Below, piece by piece: positions 1 through 11,307 of a stretch of DNA of 64,000 bases (positions are counted from its first letter, which is position 1; the number at the start of each line of letters is the position of its first letter). A model generated the notes under the pieces. It was given only the letters and a program-made list of their open reading frames with translations, ran no database searches and was not told where the DNA came from. Source of the stretch: Parietaria judaica (Eukaryota; Streptophyta; Magnoliopsida; Rosales; Urticaceae); NCBI GenBank assembly GCA_954871525.1, contig OX940865.1:20754420-20818419 (forward strand), read 5' to 3'. The translations under genes were made by a program, and so were the position numbers.

Positions 1-240
1 GACTCAAACATCTCTTCTAATGCCAGTAATGAAAGGAAAGATTTCGGAGCGGGACAATTCGGAAAGAAGAAATTCACCAACGGCCAATCAGATACAAGAA
101 AACCGGGCAGGGCGAATTTCGATAAAGGACCCCGGAGTGGACCAAAGAGGAAGATGAACTTTAACGCAAAAGATGATTTTAATAGAAAACCGGCCAACGC
201 TTCCAAATTTGGTAATAGGAAGGACCGCGAGAGGAAATAG
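1..240 (+). CDS. 3' end of an unidentified gene with a basic, low-complexity C-terminus (cut by window edge)
   Basis: Frame 1 is open from the first base to a TAG at 238-240, giving 79 residues. They are rich in Lys, Arg, Asn, Gly and Phe, with repeated K/R-rich patches such as FGKKKF, GPKRKMNF and SKFGNRKDRERK. This composition is typical of the disordered tails of nucleolar or RNA-binding proteins (for example RNA helicases or ribosome biogenesis factors), but no catalytic domain lies inside the window and I do not assign a function. A diverged copy of the same tail occurs at 14267-14482, so this end was duplicated together with its 3' flank. Whether this copy is the 3' exon of a working gene to the left or is itself a fragment cannot be decided here. 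Confidence 0.55.
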   Translation, partial: DSNISSNASNERKDFGAGQFGKKKFTNGQSDTRKPGRANFDKGPRSGPKRKMNFNAKDDFNRKPANASKFGNRKDRERK

Positions 241-1000
241 AAAAGAAAGATGCATTTTCGACTTAGAGATTGCTTGCGGGGTAAGACAAATGTTTGACTC
301 GCTATTATGTAAAATTGTGGCTACTGGCTACGGCTAGTTCTGTTGAATGGCAGTGGCCAAAAAATTTTGGTGGTTATAATTAATTTGTTTATTGATAATA
401 CACAGCTCAAAAATATTCTCAAGCTTTCAATATACGACTGTCGTTTATTGTTGGATGTCGTTTTGTGTGTTCAAGATGGTATATGGTATTTTAATAATAT
501 TAGATTAAATATAATGCATTTTATTTTCGTAAAGCAAAACTACTTAATTTTAGAAGATCTAGAATAGGTAAAATCAATTTTTACCACGTTCACCGCTTCA
601 AATTAATCTTAGAGGATCAGGAAGAGGTAAAATCAAATTTTTAATGGAGTTCACCGCTTCACAGACAGAATACAACCAAAACAAATTAAAACTTTACAAG
701 CATATTAAGCAAGAAATTGATACGTATTATAAGTTAGAAGCGGGTAAATTGTTGAATTATTATATACGTCAAATTCAATACACAACCTAAAAATAAATGT
801 TAAATTTAGGTCAGTCACATGATGTTTGACATTTATAAAATGATGTGAGAGTATTCTGTTTTTATTACGTAAAATCAGTTTTTACCGTTTAAATTTGTAT
901 TCAATATCGACGTGTTCCTCACCCTTGTTGGATTCTAATGTCCAGTGTTTTCGGGGCCGGATTAAAACGACTCTGGAGATTTATTAAAAGGAATTAAATG
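241..1000. repeat. Left copy of a duplicated 3' flank (paired with about 14483-15770)
   Basis: The non-coding DNA after the basic-tail gene aligns by eye with the DNA after its copy at 14482. Shared landmarks in the same order are GTGGCCAA, CACAGCT..AAATATT..TCAAGCTTTCAATAT, TTGTCGTTT, GTGTTCAAGATGGTAT, GGAAGAGGTAAAA, ACCGCTTCA, GAGTATTCTGTT and CCCTTGTTGGAT. The right copy has an extra block of about 550 bp (14740-15290) holding an RNase H fragment. I see no gene in this stretch; short ORFs are not supported. Confidence 0.7.
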
Positions 1001-2062
1001 AAGAAAAAAAAAAGATTAATTACTAGAAACGAAGGAGACACGTTTTAGAAAAGTTTCACAAAGATAACATGATGATAGCTACATTGCACAACGAGCCTTA
1101 TCTCTTTGTATCATCTGATTGTGGTGGATAATCCATTGCAGTGAAGAAGATGAAGAAAAAGAAAGATTAAAGTTATCTCCACGTTTTTCATTTTCATCAA
1201 ATTTCAGCCTTACAATCTGTTTTATTAGACTTTCGACCTTTCAGAGTCTACAGTGATTTGCATGTAGTCTACAATGAAGCATATATATTTAAAAACTATA
1301 TATTTTTAGATTTCAATTTTTATGTTAAATATATAATATGAAGTATTAATAAAAAAGGGAGCTTCTCGAACTTGTGGCCGTGGCGCCGGCCTTACTTGAC
1401 TCTATAGCAAGGACCGACTCCAGTGAAATAGAGCATAAGTGGAAAAACTTGAAAAAGAGACATGATCAAGAAAAAAAATGCTTATTTTTGTTGCTATGAA
1501 CGAACATCTAATTCAAACTGACCTTGTAATGGATGATTCCCGCGTAACGATAATGTATCGTCGCTATAGGTTTAATTAGTAAGGGGTTCATCAAAATTAG
1601 ATTACCAGTATCGTTATACCAACGATCGTAAAAACAACATAAAACTAAAGGTTAGTGCTGCCATTAGCAGTTGCCAGGTCTTTTCTGGCATCCGTGGCAC
1701 CGATTTCGATGACGGAAATTACTAAATAATTGATATTTATAAATTTTATATAATGCTCGTTGGTTATCTATTAACTCGGAAAATATAATCACACCACATA
1801 ACAATCGGTTATCGGCTTTTAAAAATCTACAATTTACCCATCGACTAAACTGTAAAACGTTAGCGAGTTAATAATTATCGGACGGGTGATCCTTGACCAA
1901 AAACCGTGCGATCCATAGCGATACCAAGTCATCAAACGTTTTGCCTGCATGTCAACTTCTACCACTGATAGTAAAGTTGTACTCCATGGTAATTGAGAGA
2001 AAGAAAAAAAAATCAATCATATTTACGTGAAAAAAGAAACTTTATAGTAAACATATAAATGA

Positions 2063-2097
<35 letters not shown>

Positions 2098-2105
2098 AAT
2101 AATAA
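1001..2105. other. AT-rich intergenic DNA ending in an (AAT)n microsatellite
   Basis: No coding region is supported here. A short GC-richer patch at about 1370-1440 resembles nothing I recognise. Positions about 2059-2105 are an (AAT)n tract with a few GAT variants. It is cut at 2105/2106 by the putative Helitron and resumes at 9803. Confidence 0.5.
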
Positions 2106-2157
2106 TCTATATATATATAAAAGCAAAATAACGTCAAACATAAAAAACACCGTTTTT

Positions 2158-4300
2158 CTACCTCACTCTATTTTCTCCTTTTTTTAGATTTATTTTTAAA
2201 TTAAAAAATACAACTCGCTCGTCGTCTTCTTTCGAAGGGTTCGAAGGCATTTGTCGCCCCGCTTTCAAGAGAAGCCTCGACTCCAAGTGAAGCATCTCAC
2301 AGAGCAGACGAAGAAACACAAAACCCAAAGAGAAGCAACTCCTCACCAAGAGATGTAAAGGAATAACTGCTTCTTTTTAAGCCTTTGTTCGATTCATCAC
2401 ACGCAGACTACTCTTCCGAACACGATCGGACTCCAGCGCAACAGAAACCTTTTCCCAAACACGATCAAACTCCGTTTCCATCGCTGTAGACTCATCTCCA
2501 CCGCCTATTCAATGGTTAGTCGCTCCTGCATTTTTTTTCTAAGATACTCCTCGCTATTCAATGTTGAATGTCGATCATGTATTCTTTTTCAAAGAAACTC
2601 CTTGCTATGCATATCTTCAATGTCCATCAATATCAATCAGACTCCTCTTTGGTTGATTTTTGTACGTTTAGCTCTTTGTTTGATTTTCAAAGAAAAAAAT
2701 CAATGAATTCATTTCTAATTTATCTTTATATAATGCTATGTAAAAGTCTTATTGATCTGAGTACTATGTGTTTGAAGAAATGCTTATGCGAAACCTGATC
2801 ATGATCGAAATTCTACGGAAATATTTTTAAATTCTACAAGTAATTGTTGTATTAATATATTTATGTACATATCCACCTTCATAAAAAAATGAGACTTGAT
2901 TATGAGCAGGGATTGTTTATACTGTTGGTATCTCTCTAGGATATCCTCAATATGTTAGCCTTTCGAAGTTTCTCGTGTCAAATTATTAGTTCCGGATTTC
3001 GGTCTCAAATTTTGTCATAAAGTTTTCCTTAATTGATTAGTTTCAACGAGAGGTTGTGTCACCTCATTCTTCCAACGCGATTCTTCGAAGCATATGAACG
3101 ATTATTAATGTCTTAGTGGTTGTCGTGTCTTTGGGGAGAGATGCTAACCTTTAACCTCCCTCACAACTTTCGCACCCTTGGATTCTCCCAGAATCGACTT
3201 TTTTCTATAGATTGTGTGTTGTGAAATTTAAATTTTTCAGAACACTCATGCTTCATATTTCTCTCTATTAGATGCCTATCTTGCTACGCCTTCTTCAAGC
3301 CGAAGCTTTGATCGGGATTCTCCCAGATTCGAAACTTTTATAGGTATGTCCGTGTCGAGTCACTTTTTTCGATTGATTCCGATGGGTAAGATTGGTTTTT
3401 CTTTGGATTTTTTTTTTATTTTATTGATTCTGGGTTGTGAAATTTCGCTTTCTCAGAACTCACTCTCGCTACACATTCTTCAAGCCGCTGATTGATTGGG
3501 ATTCTCCCAGAAGCGAATGTTTTTCCAGGTTTGTCGCTTAAATTTTTTTGATAATTCAATACAGTAATGGGACCAAAGAGATTAAAAGAGCAAGCAATTA
3601 AACTGATTCTTTAATATAATATTAGCTGCGATAATATTCGCAAAACTGTTGAATCGAAATATTATTTCTTAATCTATAGTTACAGTGTCACAAAAATCTG
3701 CAATAGGTTTCATTATTTTCCAAGTTTAACACATTGACAATATTATTACTTATGTTATGATCATATTCCGGGTTTGATCGGTTTTTGGAATTTGTTTAGA
3801 ACAGATATTACTACTTATGTTTTGAAAAGATTCTGGGTTTGATGGTTTTTCAGAACATTTTGTTCTACATATATTAGTATTTATGTCTTGATTAGATTCC
3901 GGATTTGATCAGTTTGCAGAACTTTTTAAGAACAGATAAATACTATTTATGTTTTCATTAGATTCCGTGTTTAATCTGTTTCTGGAACTTGTTAGTACAG
4001 ATATTACTATCGCTTATAAGATACTACTATCTGTTTAATCTGTTTGCATCTTTTCGCCTTTTCAAGCAGGCATCCAGTCTCCCGCTCGAATAATTATCGT
4101 TCGTGTAGCCTGGGTCGATTGCCCACGATCTCTCTCCCCGGCCATGTGACTCGGTAGCTTCTATGGTGTCCGGCGACGCACGTGACTCTTGCTGATTCTC
4201 TCTGGTGGCGCGAGTTTGAGACATCCTATTTCACGACCTTGCCCTTTTACTTACGCACCCCTTTCCATCTCTCTGGTGTTTAAATTTATTTATTTCTTAG
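2158..4300. other. Helitron interior, 5' part: no gene, with degenerate internal repeats
   Basis: This stretch has some GC-richer, exon-like sequence (about 2220-2520 and 4050-4250) that could be captured host DNA, but no reading frame gives a protein I recognise. The phrase GATTCTCCCAGA recurs near 3181, 3317 and 3499 inside a roughly 170-200-bp degenerate tandem unit that also repeats TTGTGAAATTT and CTTCAAGCCG. Confidence 0.4.
3755..4040. repeat. Degenerate tandem repeats, unit about 70 bp, roughly four copies
   Basis: Each unit contains a version of GATTCCGGGTTTGATC, then TTT..GGAA/AGAA, then AACAGATATTACTA and TTATGTTTTGA. The copies begin near 3766, 3829, 3895 and 3959. They are diverged and have no coding frame. 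They lie inside the putative Helitron. Confidence 0.55.
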
Positions 4301-4820
4301 TGATTTACGGTTCTGTTTTGTGATTTTGTTGTTTACGGTTCCACATTCCATATTATTTAATCGCGACTATTAATATATAGGTATTAATATATAGGGTATT
4401 ATTTAATAAAAGTTTTACTATTAATTATGTCAAGTAAACTCTCACGTGAGAAATGGTTATCTACAAATAAGTTCATCTTGATCGCTAATCATTAGTTACA
4501 AAAATTGCTTCTTAAGTAAATGCTTCGATATTTAAAAGGATTTTTGTTTGATGTCTTTACGATTAGTTGCATAATCATCCTTGTAAAACTCATTATTGTA
4601 TATAAAATATCACATCTCCTCTGGTGTTTAGTGCATATTCGTATCTTGATTATATATCCGGTTCTAGAGAAAATGAATTCACCGGGTGAACTCCGGTGAG
4701 AGATTCTAAGCCACAATTAGCACAATGATATCTTCTGAACTGCATTAGACTTTAGATATCACAAGATATGTGAAAAATAAAATATATCTCACTTCATAAG
4801 AATTTAAGCTTATTAACTAA

Positions 4821-4938
4821 GAGCGGAAAATTACGTAAGTATCCCTTGAATTTTGTTTCCGTTCACCATAACAACCGGAGAGCGGAAAATTACGTAAGTA
4901 TCCCCTGAATTTTGTTTCCATTCACCATAACAACCGAA
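4821..4938. repeat. 59-bp tandem duplication, two near-identical copies
   Basis: GAGCGGAAAATTACGTAAGT opens copies at 4821 and 4880. The two 59-bp units differ at only a few bases (CCCTTG/CCCCTG, TTTCCG/TTTCCA), so the duplication is recent relative to the surrounding element. Confidence 0.85.
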
Positions 4939-7243
4939 TTGACCCTAAGATCTCGCATCTTTTTTGCTGCAACATAAACTGGATCTGATGGTGATACAAT
5001 TGCAACCCTGAAATCAATTTGGCGGTCATAAATTTTCAGAACAAAGAGAAGAATCTAAACAGTTAACCCAAAACGGTTTTACCACATTAGTGCGAGTAAA
5101 ACTGTAAATCATACTTTGAACTTTCGGTAATTATGGTTGACAGAGCTGGCTTGAACATCCACTCCCTTAGGGTAGGGAGCTGCCACAATGACCCAAACCA
5201 GGAATTTTAAACTTCATAATAAACTGCTAGCAAAATTAAAAGAACCCAACTTCCACATTTATATTAAGAAATAAAGTGATGATATCTTACTAACAAGTCT
5301 ATACTGCAATGAACTGCATCATAAATATAGCATATGTATTAAACTGAGTTAGCCAATTTATATGATCATAACTTTACATATATATATATATATATATATA
5401 TTTGTGTTTTGAGATTTAATTTTTATTATTTTACAGTGATCAACTTAAATTTCTGGTTTCTTAATCTATATAAATGCTAAATATCTTCACAGGTGTGGAA
5501 CGATAAAAAGGTGTACGGACACTAGACTGAGAAAAAACGCAAAAAAATTCCCGAGGCTCTATAGTTATGAGAACTTTTTTTTTTTTTTGCACATATCATC
5601 TGCCATCTTATATTGATTATGTTTCTGTACATAAAAGAGATATAGTATGTGTTTTTTCTGTTGTGATAGTATATACAAGTGTCTTTTCTCAGACAATGAA
5701 TGCAAATATCGTTCAACCATTGGTGCAGTGATTAGACGTCAACAAATTAATCACCCTATTCAGATTTTTTTCAAACTCTGACTTTTTATGATACATTTTT
5801 TCTCTATTTAGTTATTTTCGATAAGCTCGCAGAAAGCATAAAATATGCATGAAATCTAATGTCGTTGAAACGCAACACTATTATGTTTTATTTTCTAGAA
5901 AATTTCATTGATTATAGTTTAGTTTACCATATTACTATTTAATTCTTTCTATTACAAATTTAGAGTATTGCTTTTAAATAAAAAATATTATATTATTGGA
6001 TTGATTTTAACGTTTGAATGTATTGTATAATTTGATATCTGATTAAATTTATATATATATATATAGTGTTATAAATAAGTACTAAATAAATAGTATTTCT
6101 ACAACTTAATGATGGATGTCCAAATCTATTATTTTTAATGTCTTCAACTTTGCTTTGTTTTAAAGTTTCCAAACCTCTTTTTTGCCTGTGTATTAAATGA
6201 ATTTACAATGGTTCAATATAGATTATGGATTTTAAATAGTTTTTAATTTTTGCAAAACGTTTGTTTATATACTTTAAAATTATAATTATATCTTTTGAAC
6301 TAAATGAATGTGCTTTATATTTCCTAACAGCCTAAAAATGTCCGACTTTATTGAAGAAGATTGTGGATTTATATCTCAGTTCTCACACATAGCAAGACAC
6401 GCATGATTTGCAAAGTTAAAGCTAAAAAGAAACTGTCGAACTAAATATTTTAGCAATGATACTCAAATAAGGATTTTTCTATCAAGTAAAATATCCAAAC
6501 GTGCTAGATTTGTAAGGAAAATTTAAATTATACAAGAGGCCCAACAAGTCATACTCGAACATAATGAATGCAAAGCTTCAATTCATAAAGTTGGCCTCAA
6601 CGCATGTCACCACAATTTATAATCTACAAGGTAAATTTATATTGTCATCATGTACGTTCATCTATTTTATAAAATGTAAGTTATCAAAATATGACAATAC
6701 ATTTTTTTTTACATTTACGTACATTGATTTATTATACTAGACTTTGTTGCAACAGTAGTTTGTTTAATTGTGACATACATTTTTTGTTAAAAAAATGATT
6801 TTTTGGAAATGCACCAATGCAATTACACGATCAAACCAATGAGGAAAATAACAAATATCCCCACAAAGGTAGTTTACACTACTATTATTATTGTAACATG
6901 AATACTATTAATTTCATCATCATATCATACAGCTGTAGACAAAATAAATATTCACCGCTTTCAAATCGGTCAATCATCAAACACTAATATATTGAGAAAT
7001 AATCACTCCAATGAAATAGTTAAAAGAAATTGTTTTTTTTTTCATCTTATTATATTACAGATGCATTGAGTTTTCAAACTCTCATATATATTGAAAAACA
7101 TTAAATCAAATGTAATAGTTAAAGGAAGTTGTAGCACACATCCATTTTTATAAAATTATATATTTATCATTAGACTACATTAAAAAAAAAATAGACTACT
7201 AATGGAAAATTTATTATTTATATGTATAAAAAACCAAACAATA
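4939..7243. other. AT-rich Helitron interior without a recognisable gene
   Basis: Only AT-rich DNA, short (TA)n tracts (about 5379-5401 and 6049-6064) and homopolymer runs are visible. Short ORFs here have no family signature. Confidence 0.45.
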
Positions 7244-8050
7244 ATCACAGGTGAGAAATGGCATATTTGGAATATTGGGAAACCAACTGACAAATGTCCG
7301 TATTGTGGGGCTATTTTTTTGGCGTGAAGAACGACCAAAAAAGGAAAAAAAGTCCTCTACTCCGAAATTCATGTTATGCTGCTCTGTAGGGCATGTGGAG
7401 TTGCCGCTAATCAAACAACCACCACAAACATTGGCATTTCTTCTTGGATCATATTATGAAACAAAAGGTGTTTTGTTTAGGAACGAAATAAGGACATATA
7501 ATTCAATATTTGCATTCACATCAATAGGGGGACATATTGACTAAAAAAAACCGTGGAAGTGGATCGTACGTGTACAAAATTAGTTGCCAAAAGTATCATC
7601 GGATAGGTTCTCTACTCCCTAAATTCGGGAAAAAACCCCAATTTTCTCAACTATATATTTACGATACCCAAAATGAAATTTCCAACCGTTTAAACACGAT
7701 GAACCGGAAATTTGAAAGATCTGGAATTGATCCCCAAGTTATGTTGGATCTTTCAAAGATGTTGGAAGAGAACAATGTTTTGGTGACATCATTTCGTACG
7801 GCAAGGTATAGATACGAAGCTAATCCAAAGACATCTTTTAGCCTGCGACTTATTAATAAACGAATCATAGATGGTCGCCAATAATAATATGCCCACCGCC
7901 GATGAAGTTGCTGGATCAATAGTTGGTGATTTCAACGAGCAAAATTTTGAACATGATGTGATTGTGGAGCATCCGACTACTGGTCTACAAAATAAATACG
8001 ATTGTGTTCGTCGTGATAATGGGGTCAAATTTCGTTCAACGAGTACTTGA
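7244..8050 (+). pseudogene. Remnant of a Helitron helicase-like (RepHel) N-terminal region, frameshifted
   Basis: Pieces typical of plant Helitron RepHel proteins appear in order but in different frames. A Cys pair KCPYCGAIF is followed by FFWREERPKK, then ELPLIKQPP and FAFTSIGGHID at 7251-7541. Next come YHRIGSLLPKFGKKPQF, QLYIYDTQNE and SFRTARYRYE at 7553-7884. Last is MPTADEVAGSIVGDFNEQNF in a third frame at about 7888-8050. In intact family members these motifs form one continuous stretch ahead of the Helitron_like_N and Rep domains. At least three frame changes and stops (for example at 7541 and 7882) break it. The HUH Rep and helicase parts are absent downstream. It supports the polarity of the surrounding Helitron. 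Confidence 0.82.
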
Positions 8051-9771
8051 ATTGCGGGGATTCTTGACGTCGAAGAACTTTAGTTTTTCAATGAGTCTTT
8101 GGGTCTCTTCTATGAATTTATGTTCATAGATAGGATTTACTTTGAGATTTTAGTTAAGAATAATTTTCTATGTTTCATCGCACTCAACTTATACCTATTG
8201 TTGTCCATCATGTTTGATACAATAAGAAACTTTTTTAATAATTTCACTTATACACTGAAGAATCATACATTTTCTTCAATGTTTTATTAGCATTTGCTTT
8301 TTTATTTTTCTATTGAAGGAAAGTATCCTATATAGATGTTTAAAGCTTATTGCTCTATTTTTTTTCTTCATTTCTGTCTTTTATTTTTAATTAAATGAGA
8401 AATCAGTATAATTATACGCTAATGACCTGTTTTGTTGGTGTGTGACATGTCATCTCAAGAAGGCGTAGAAATATTGTTTCAAACATCAACGGCAAAGGTT
8501 CATCGGATATTTGGTTATATCGAGTATATGTCATTGGATATTTGGATTTTTTTTAATTGTGATTTTGATGTTAGCCATGTTTTGGATGTTTTCTTAATCA
8601 TCGGAGTTAGATTCGCTCTTAAAAAGAAGGTAAGTTTGACTTTTTTCCTTTAGATTTCCGTGATATATCATTGGTTACTATCTTGGACACAACGAACTAC
8701 AATGATGGTCTGCAATAAGTCTGGATAATGTTCCGCACGACATCGGTTTTATATAAGATTCGTGCCGACTGCATTCTGACGATAATCAATGCAAGCAACA
8801 TTTGTCTGGCCGTTTACAATTAGTAAGAACAAGGATATTACATTGTTTTATTGATTGCTTGTGTATTTAGTTAGGTAGAAAGTAAGAACCAAATCATCTG
8901 TCATTTATTTATGAGTGTATTTCTTTAAAATATTCAATCACATTAATATTATGACAATCATGGCATGAAATTTTACAACATTGGTTTGCATATTTGACAT
9001 ATATAAACTTGAATAGTAAAAAACTGCAAAATAACAATAGGCGCCATTGTTTTTTCATTTTACATACATCTTAAAAAAAACATTCATTTTCCATTGTTCG
9101 TATATATAAAAAGTACTAAATTTACATGTTAATGAATTATTCGGTGAGGGTGTTGTTTGAAAATATTTAAGAAAGTAGTTTTAACACGATTAATATATAA
9201 AGAAGAATGTAAGTATCATTAACGTTAATTATAATTGTGGGAAGTATATGAAGTAAATAAAAAAATGACAGTGAAAACTATTTTGACGTCACAAAACTTC
9301 GTATTTCAAATAGTAATACCGCCATATTTTTTTGAGAAAAAAATTACACCTTCAATATACATTCCGGCCCAAAATAGCCACACAAAAAAAAAAGTTATAT
9401 ATCTTTGTCCGAGATAGCCAAAAAATTAGGATGATATAAGCGAGAGAGGTAAATTTACAGTAATTTTTGCATAAAAAAAGTACGAAAGTGCTATTTTTTA
9501 AAACGTGTAATCTTAAATGCTATATTATCAATTTACGACAACAGAAATATTATTTAATCAAACTTCCATTTGGTATTATGAATATAGTTTCTTACACGTT
9601 TTTCTTTATTGAATTTATATATATTAATTATTCTTAGATAGATATTTAGAAACAACATTTATATTAAATATATATAATAGTACATATCACAATTAATTTG
9701 ATATGAATATGTTTTTTTTAAATAATAATAATAATCAATAAAGTTATTTAGTTTTACAATGTTTTCAACAC
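8051..9771. other. AT-rich Helitron 3' interior, no recognisable gene
   Basis: ORFs of 60-73 codons at 8099-8290, 8432-8653 and 9235-9417 have no recognisable motifs and the low-complexity make-up of translated AT-rich DNA. Confidence 0.4.
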
Positions 9772-9802
9772 CACCGCGCAACGCGCGGTGTCGGTCTACT
9801 AG
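9772..9802 (+). mobile_element. Helitron 3' terminus: 8-bp hairpin followed by CTAG
   Basis: A perfect GC-rich stem of 8 bp with an AAC loop is followed after 8 nt by CTAG and then a T. In Helitrons this hairpin marks the end of rolling-circle transfer. It stands out sharply from the AT-rich surroundings. Confidence 0.85.
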
Positions 9803-9864
9803 TAATAATAAACTTACGTATAATTGTAAGAGGCCTTACTTTACTAGTTAGTGTTACTACTTAC

Positions 9865-10576
9865 TAGGGGTGTGCATGGGTTGGATTGGGTCGACCCGAG
9901 GTAAAACATGAACCCGACCCGATCATATTGGGTTTGGAAAAAATAACCCAATCCGACCCAAAATTTTTGAAGACCCAATCCAACCCAACCCGAAAAACTC
10001 TGGGTTGGGTTGGGTTGGGTTGGGTCATTGGCCTGAACTAAACTTTTAAAAATATATATAAATATTTTACCGAATAACACTTAAATTTAAACCGTCGATC
10101 AATAAATAGAAATTTAATATTATTGTCTGTAAACACCAAATTCAAAAATTTAACGTTATTATAGTCTTAAACATTAAATAACACAAGTACGGAACATATC
10201 GTAAACTAAACTAGAAATGTGATCGTAATCGTATACTAGAAACATGGTCATAGACATTAAATAATGACTAAAAATAAAAATGAGACTCTAGAAATACATT
10301 TTTTTTATTTATTTGTTGTTTGCTTTTACTTATTTAACGTTTAAACTACAAAAATATATTTTAAAAAATTAATTAATTATTTGAAAAAAAATCTTGATTG
10401 GGTCAATTGGGCCGGCCCAACCCAATGCATTTAGCCCAACCCCAACCCGACTATTTATTCGGGTTGAACCCAACCCAACCCGATAACTATTGGGTTAATT
10501 GGGTTGGGTTTGATTGGGGTTGGGTTCAATTGGGTTGGGTTAAATTGTTGGGTTTGGTTTTTTTTGCACACCCCTA
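9865..10576. mobile_element. hAT-type MITE (712 bp), 12-bp TIRs, 8-bp target duplication, rich in GGGTTGGG repeats
   Basis: The element begins TAGGGGTGTGCA and ends TGCACACCCCTA. It is flanked by the 8-bp duplication CTACTTAC at 9857-9864 and 10577-10584. Such TIRs and an 8-bp duplication are diagnostic of hAT. Both ends carry arrays of (A)ACCC/GGGTT motifs that are complementary to each other, so the two ends can fold together. No transposase is encoded. The Pro/Thr/Gln-rich ORFs at 9844-10080 and 10398-10604 are translations of these arrays. Confidence 0.92.
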
Positions 10577-10584
10577 CTACTTAC

Positions 10585-11307
10585 TACTAATCTTGGTCTA
10601 TTAAAGATCAAATCTTCTGTCTCAATTTTACTCTTATAAAGATCAAATCTTATTATTATTATTTTTTTTAAATTGAAAATTGAAAAAATCAAAGATTTTC
10701 TTTTTAGGCCTAGAATTGATTGTACCGAACATATTTACTTACTACCGAAATTCGCTTTAGATTTGGCTTTGGACTCTGAATTTGTGCTAAAGAAAATCCT
10801 ATGAAACTTTTTTCTTTATTAATAGGCACTCTCATTTCTTGATTTAATGATACATATGAAAAGACATAATTATATGAAAAGGCATTTATCGTCACGAATT
10901 GATAAACTTATCAAGCTAAACGTTATGTTAAACATTAATTATTTATTTGGTTAATATGTAATATGTGATATAAATTAAAATTACTATATATATATATTAA
11001 AAATTCGATCTATATAAGTCTTCGGTATCGGTTCTCAAAGTTAAAACCAAATACCGAACACCCTATGTGGTCCTATTGGACTGAAGACATGTTTTATAGA
11101 CCAAGACTCTAATATCTGGTCTTTAAGGTCTTCGATACCAAGTTCTTCAATCCGCCTATTCGGTTTTTCGATACAACCCTAATATTCACATGTCTATAAA
11201 TAGGAGATCATACAATCATATTTTTCCAATCATCATATATATGAGTTATATTTTAAAAGCACCAAATCCAACTTTATAGAGTTATTTTCCCAAAAAAAAG
11301 CTCAAAC
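10585..11307. other. Upstream region of OMT-A with TATA box
   Basis: AT-rich non-coding DNA. TATAAATA at 11195-11202 lies about 105 bp before the start codon at 11308, a suitable core promoter position for a short plant 5' UTR. No other element can be named with confidence. Confidence 0.5.

Larger units (their letters stand above)
2106..9802 (+). mobile_element. Probable degenerate Helitron, 7.7 kb, inserted between A and T in an (AAT)n tract
   Basis: The left end begins TCTATATATATATAAAAGCA, the form of many plant Helitron 5' ends, and is preceded by A2105. The right end is CTAG at 9799-9802, followed by T9803. A perfect 8-bp stem, CACCGCGC (9772-9779) pairing with GCGCGGTG (9783-9790) around a 3-nt loop, lies 8 nt before CTAG, as in the Helitron 3' subterminal hairpin. 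There is no terminal inverted repeat or target duplication. The flanks are both AAT/ATA repeat and rejoin cleanly if the element is removed. The inside carries a frame-broken RepHel N-terminal fragment on the same strand (7244-8050) but no visible HUH Rep or helicase motifs, so it is non-autonomous. Linking the left and right ends is an inference; the right end alone is strong. Confidence 0.68.

Noticed and set aside
5690..5760. tRNA-like A-box word (TTGGTGCAGTGATTAGAC)
   Set aside because: No B box or cloverleaf follows at the right distance; not a tRNA gene.
9844..10604. Pro/Thr/Gln- and Trp/Gly-rich ORFs resembling repetitive proteins
   Set aside because: They are translations of the AACCC/GGGTT arrays of a hAT MITE with defined ends.
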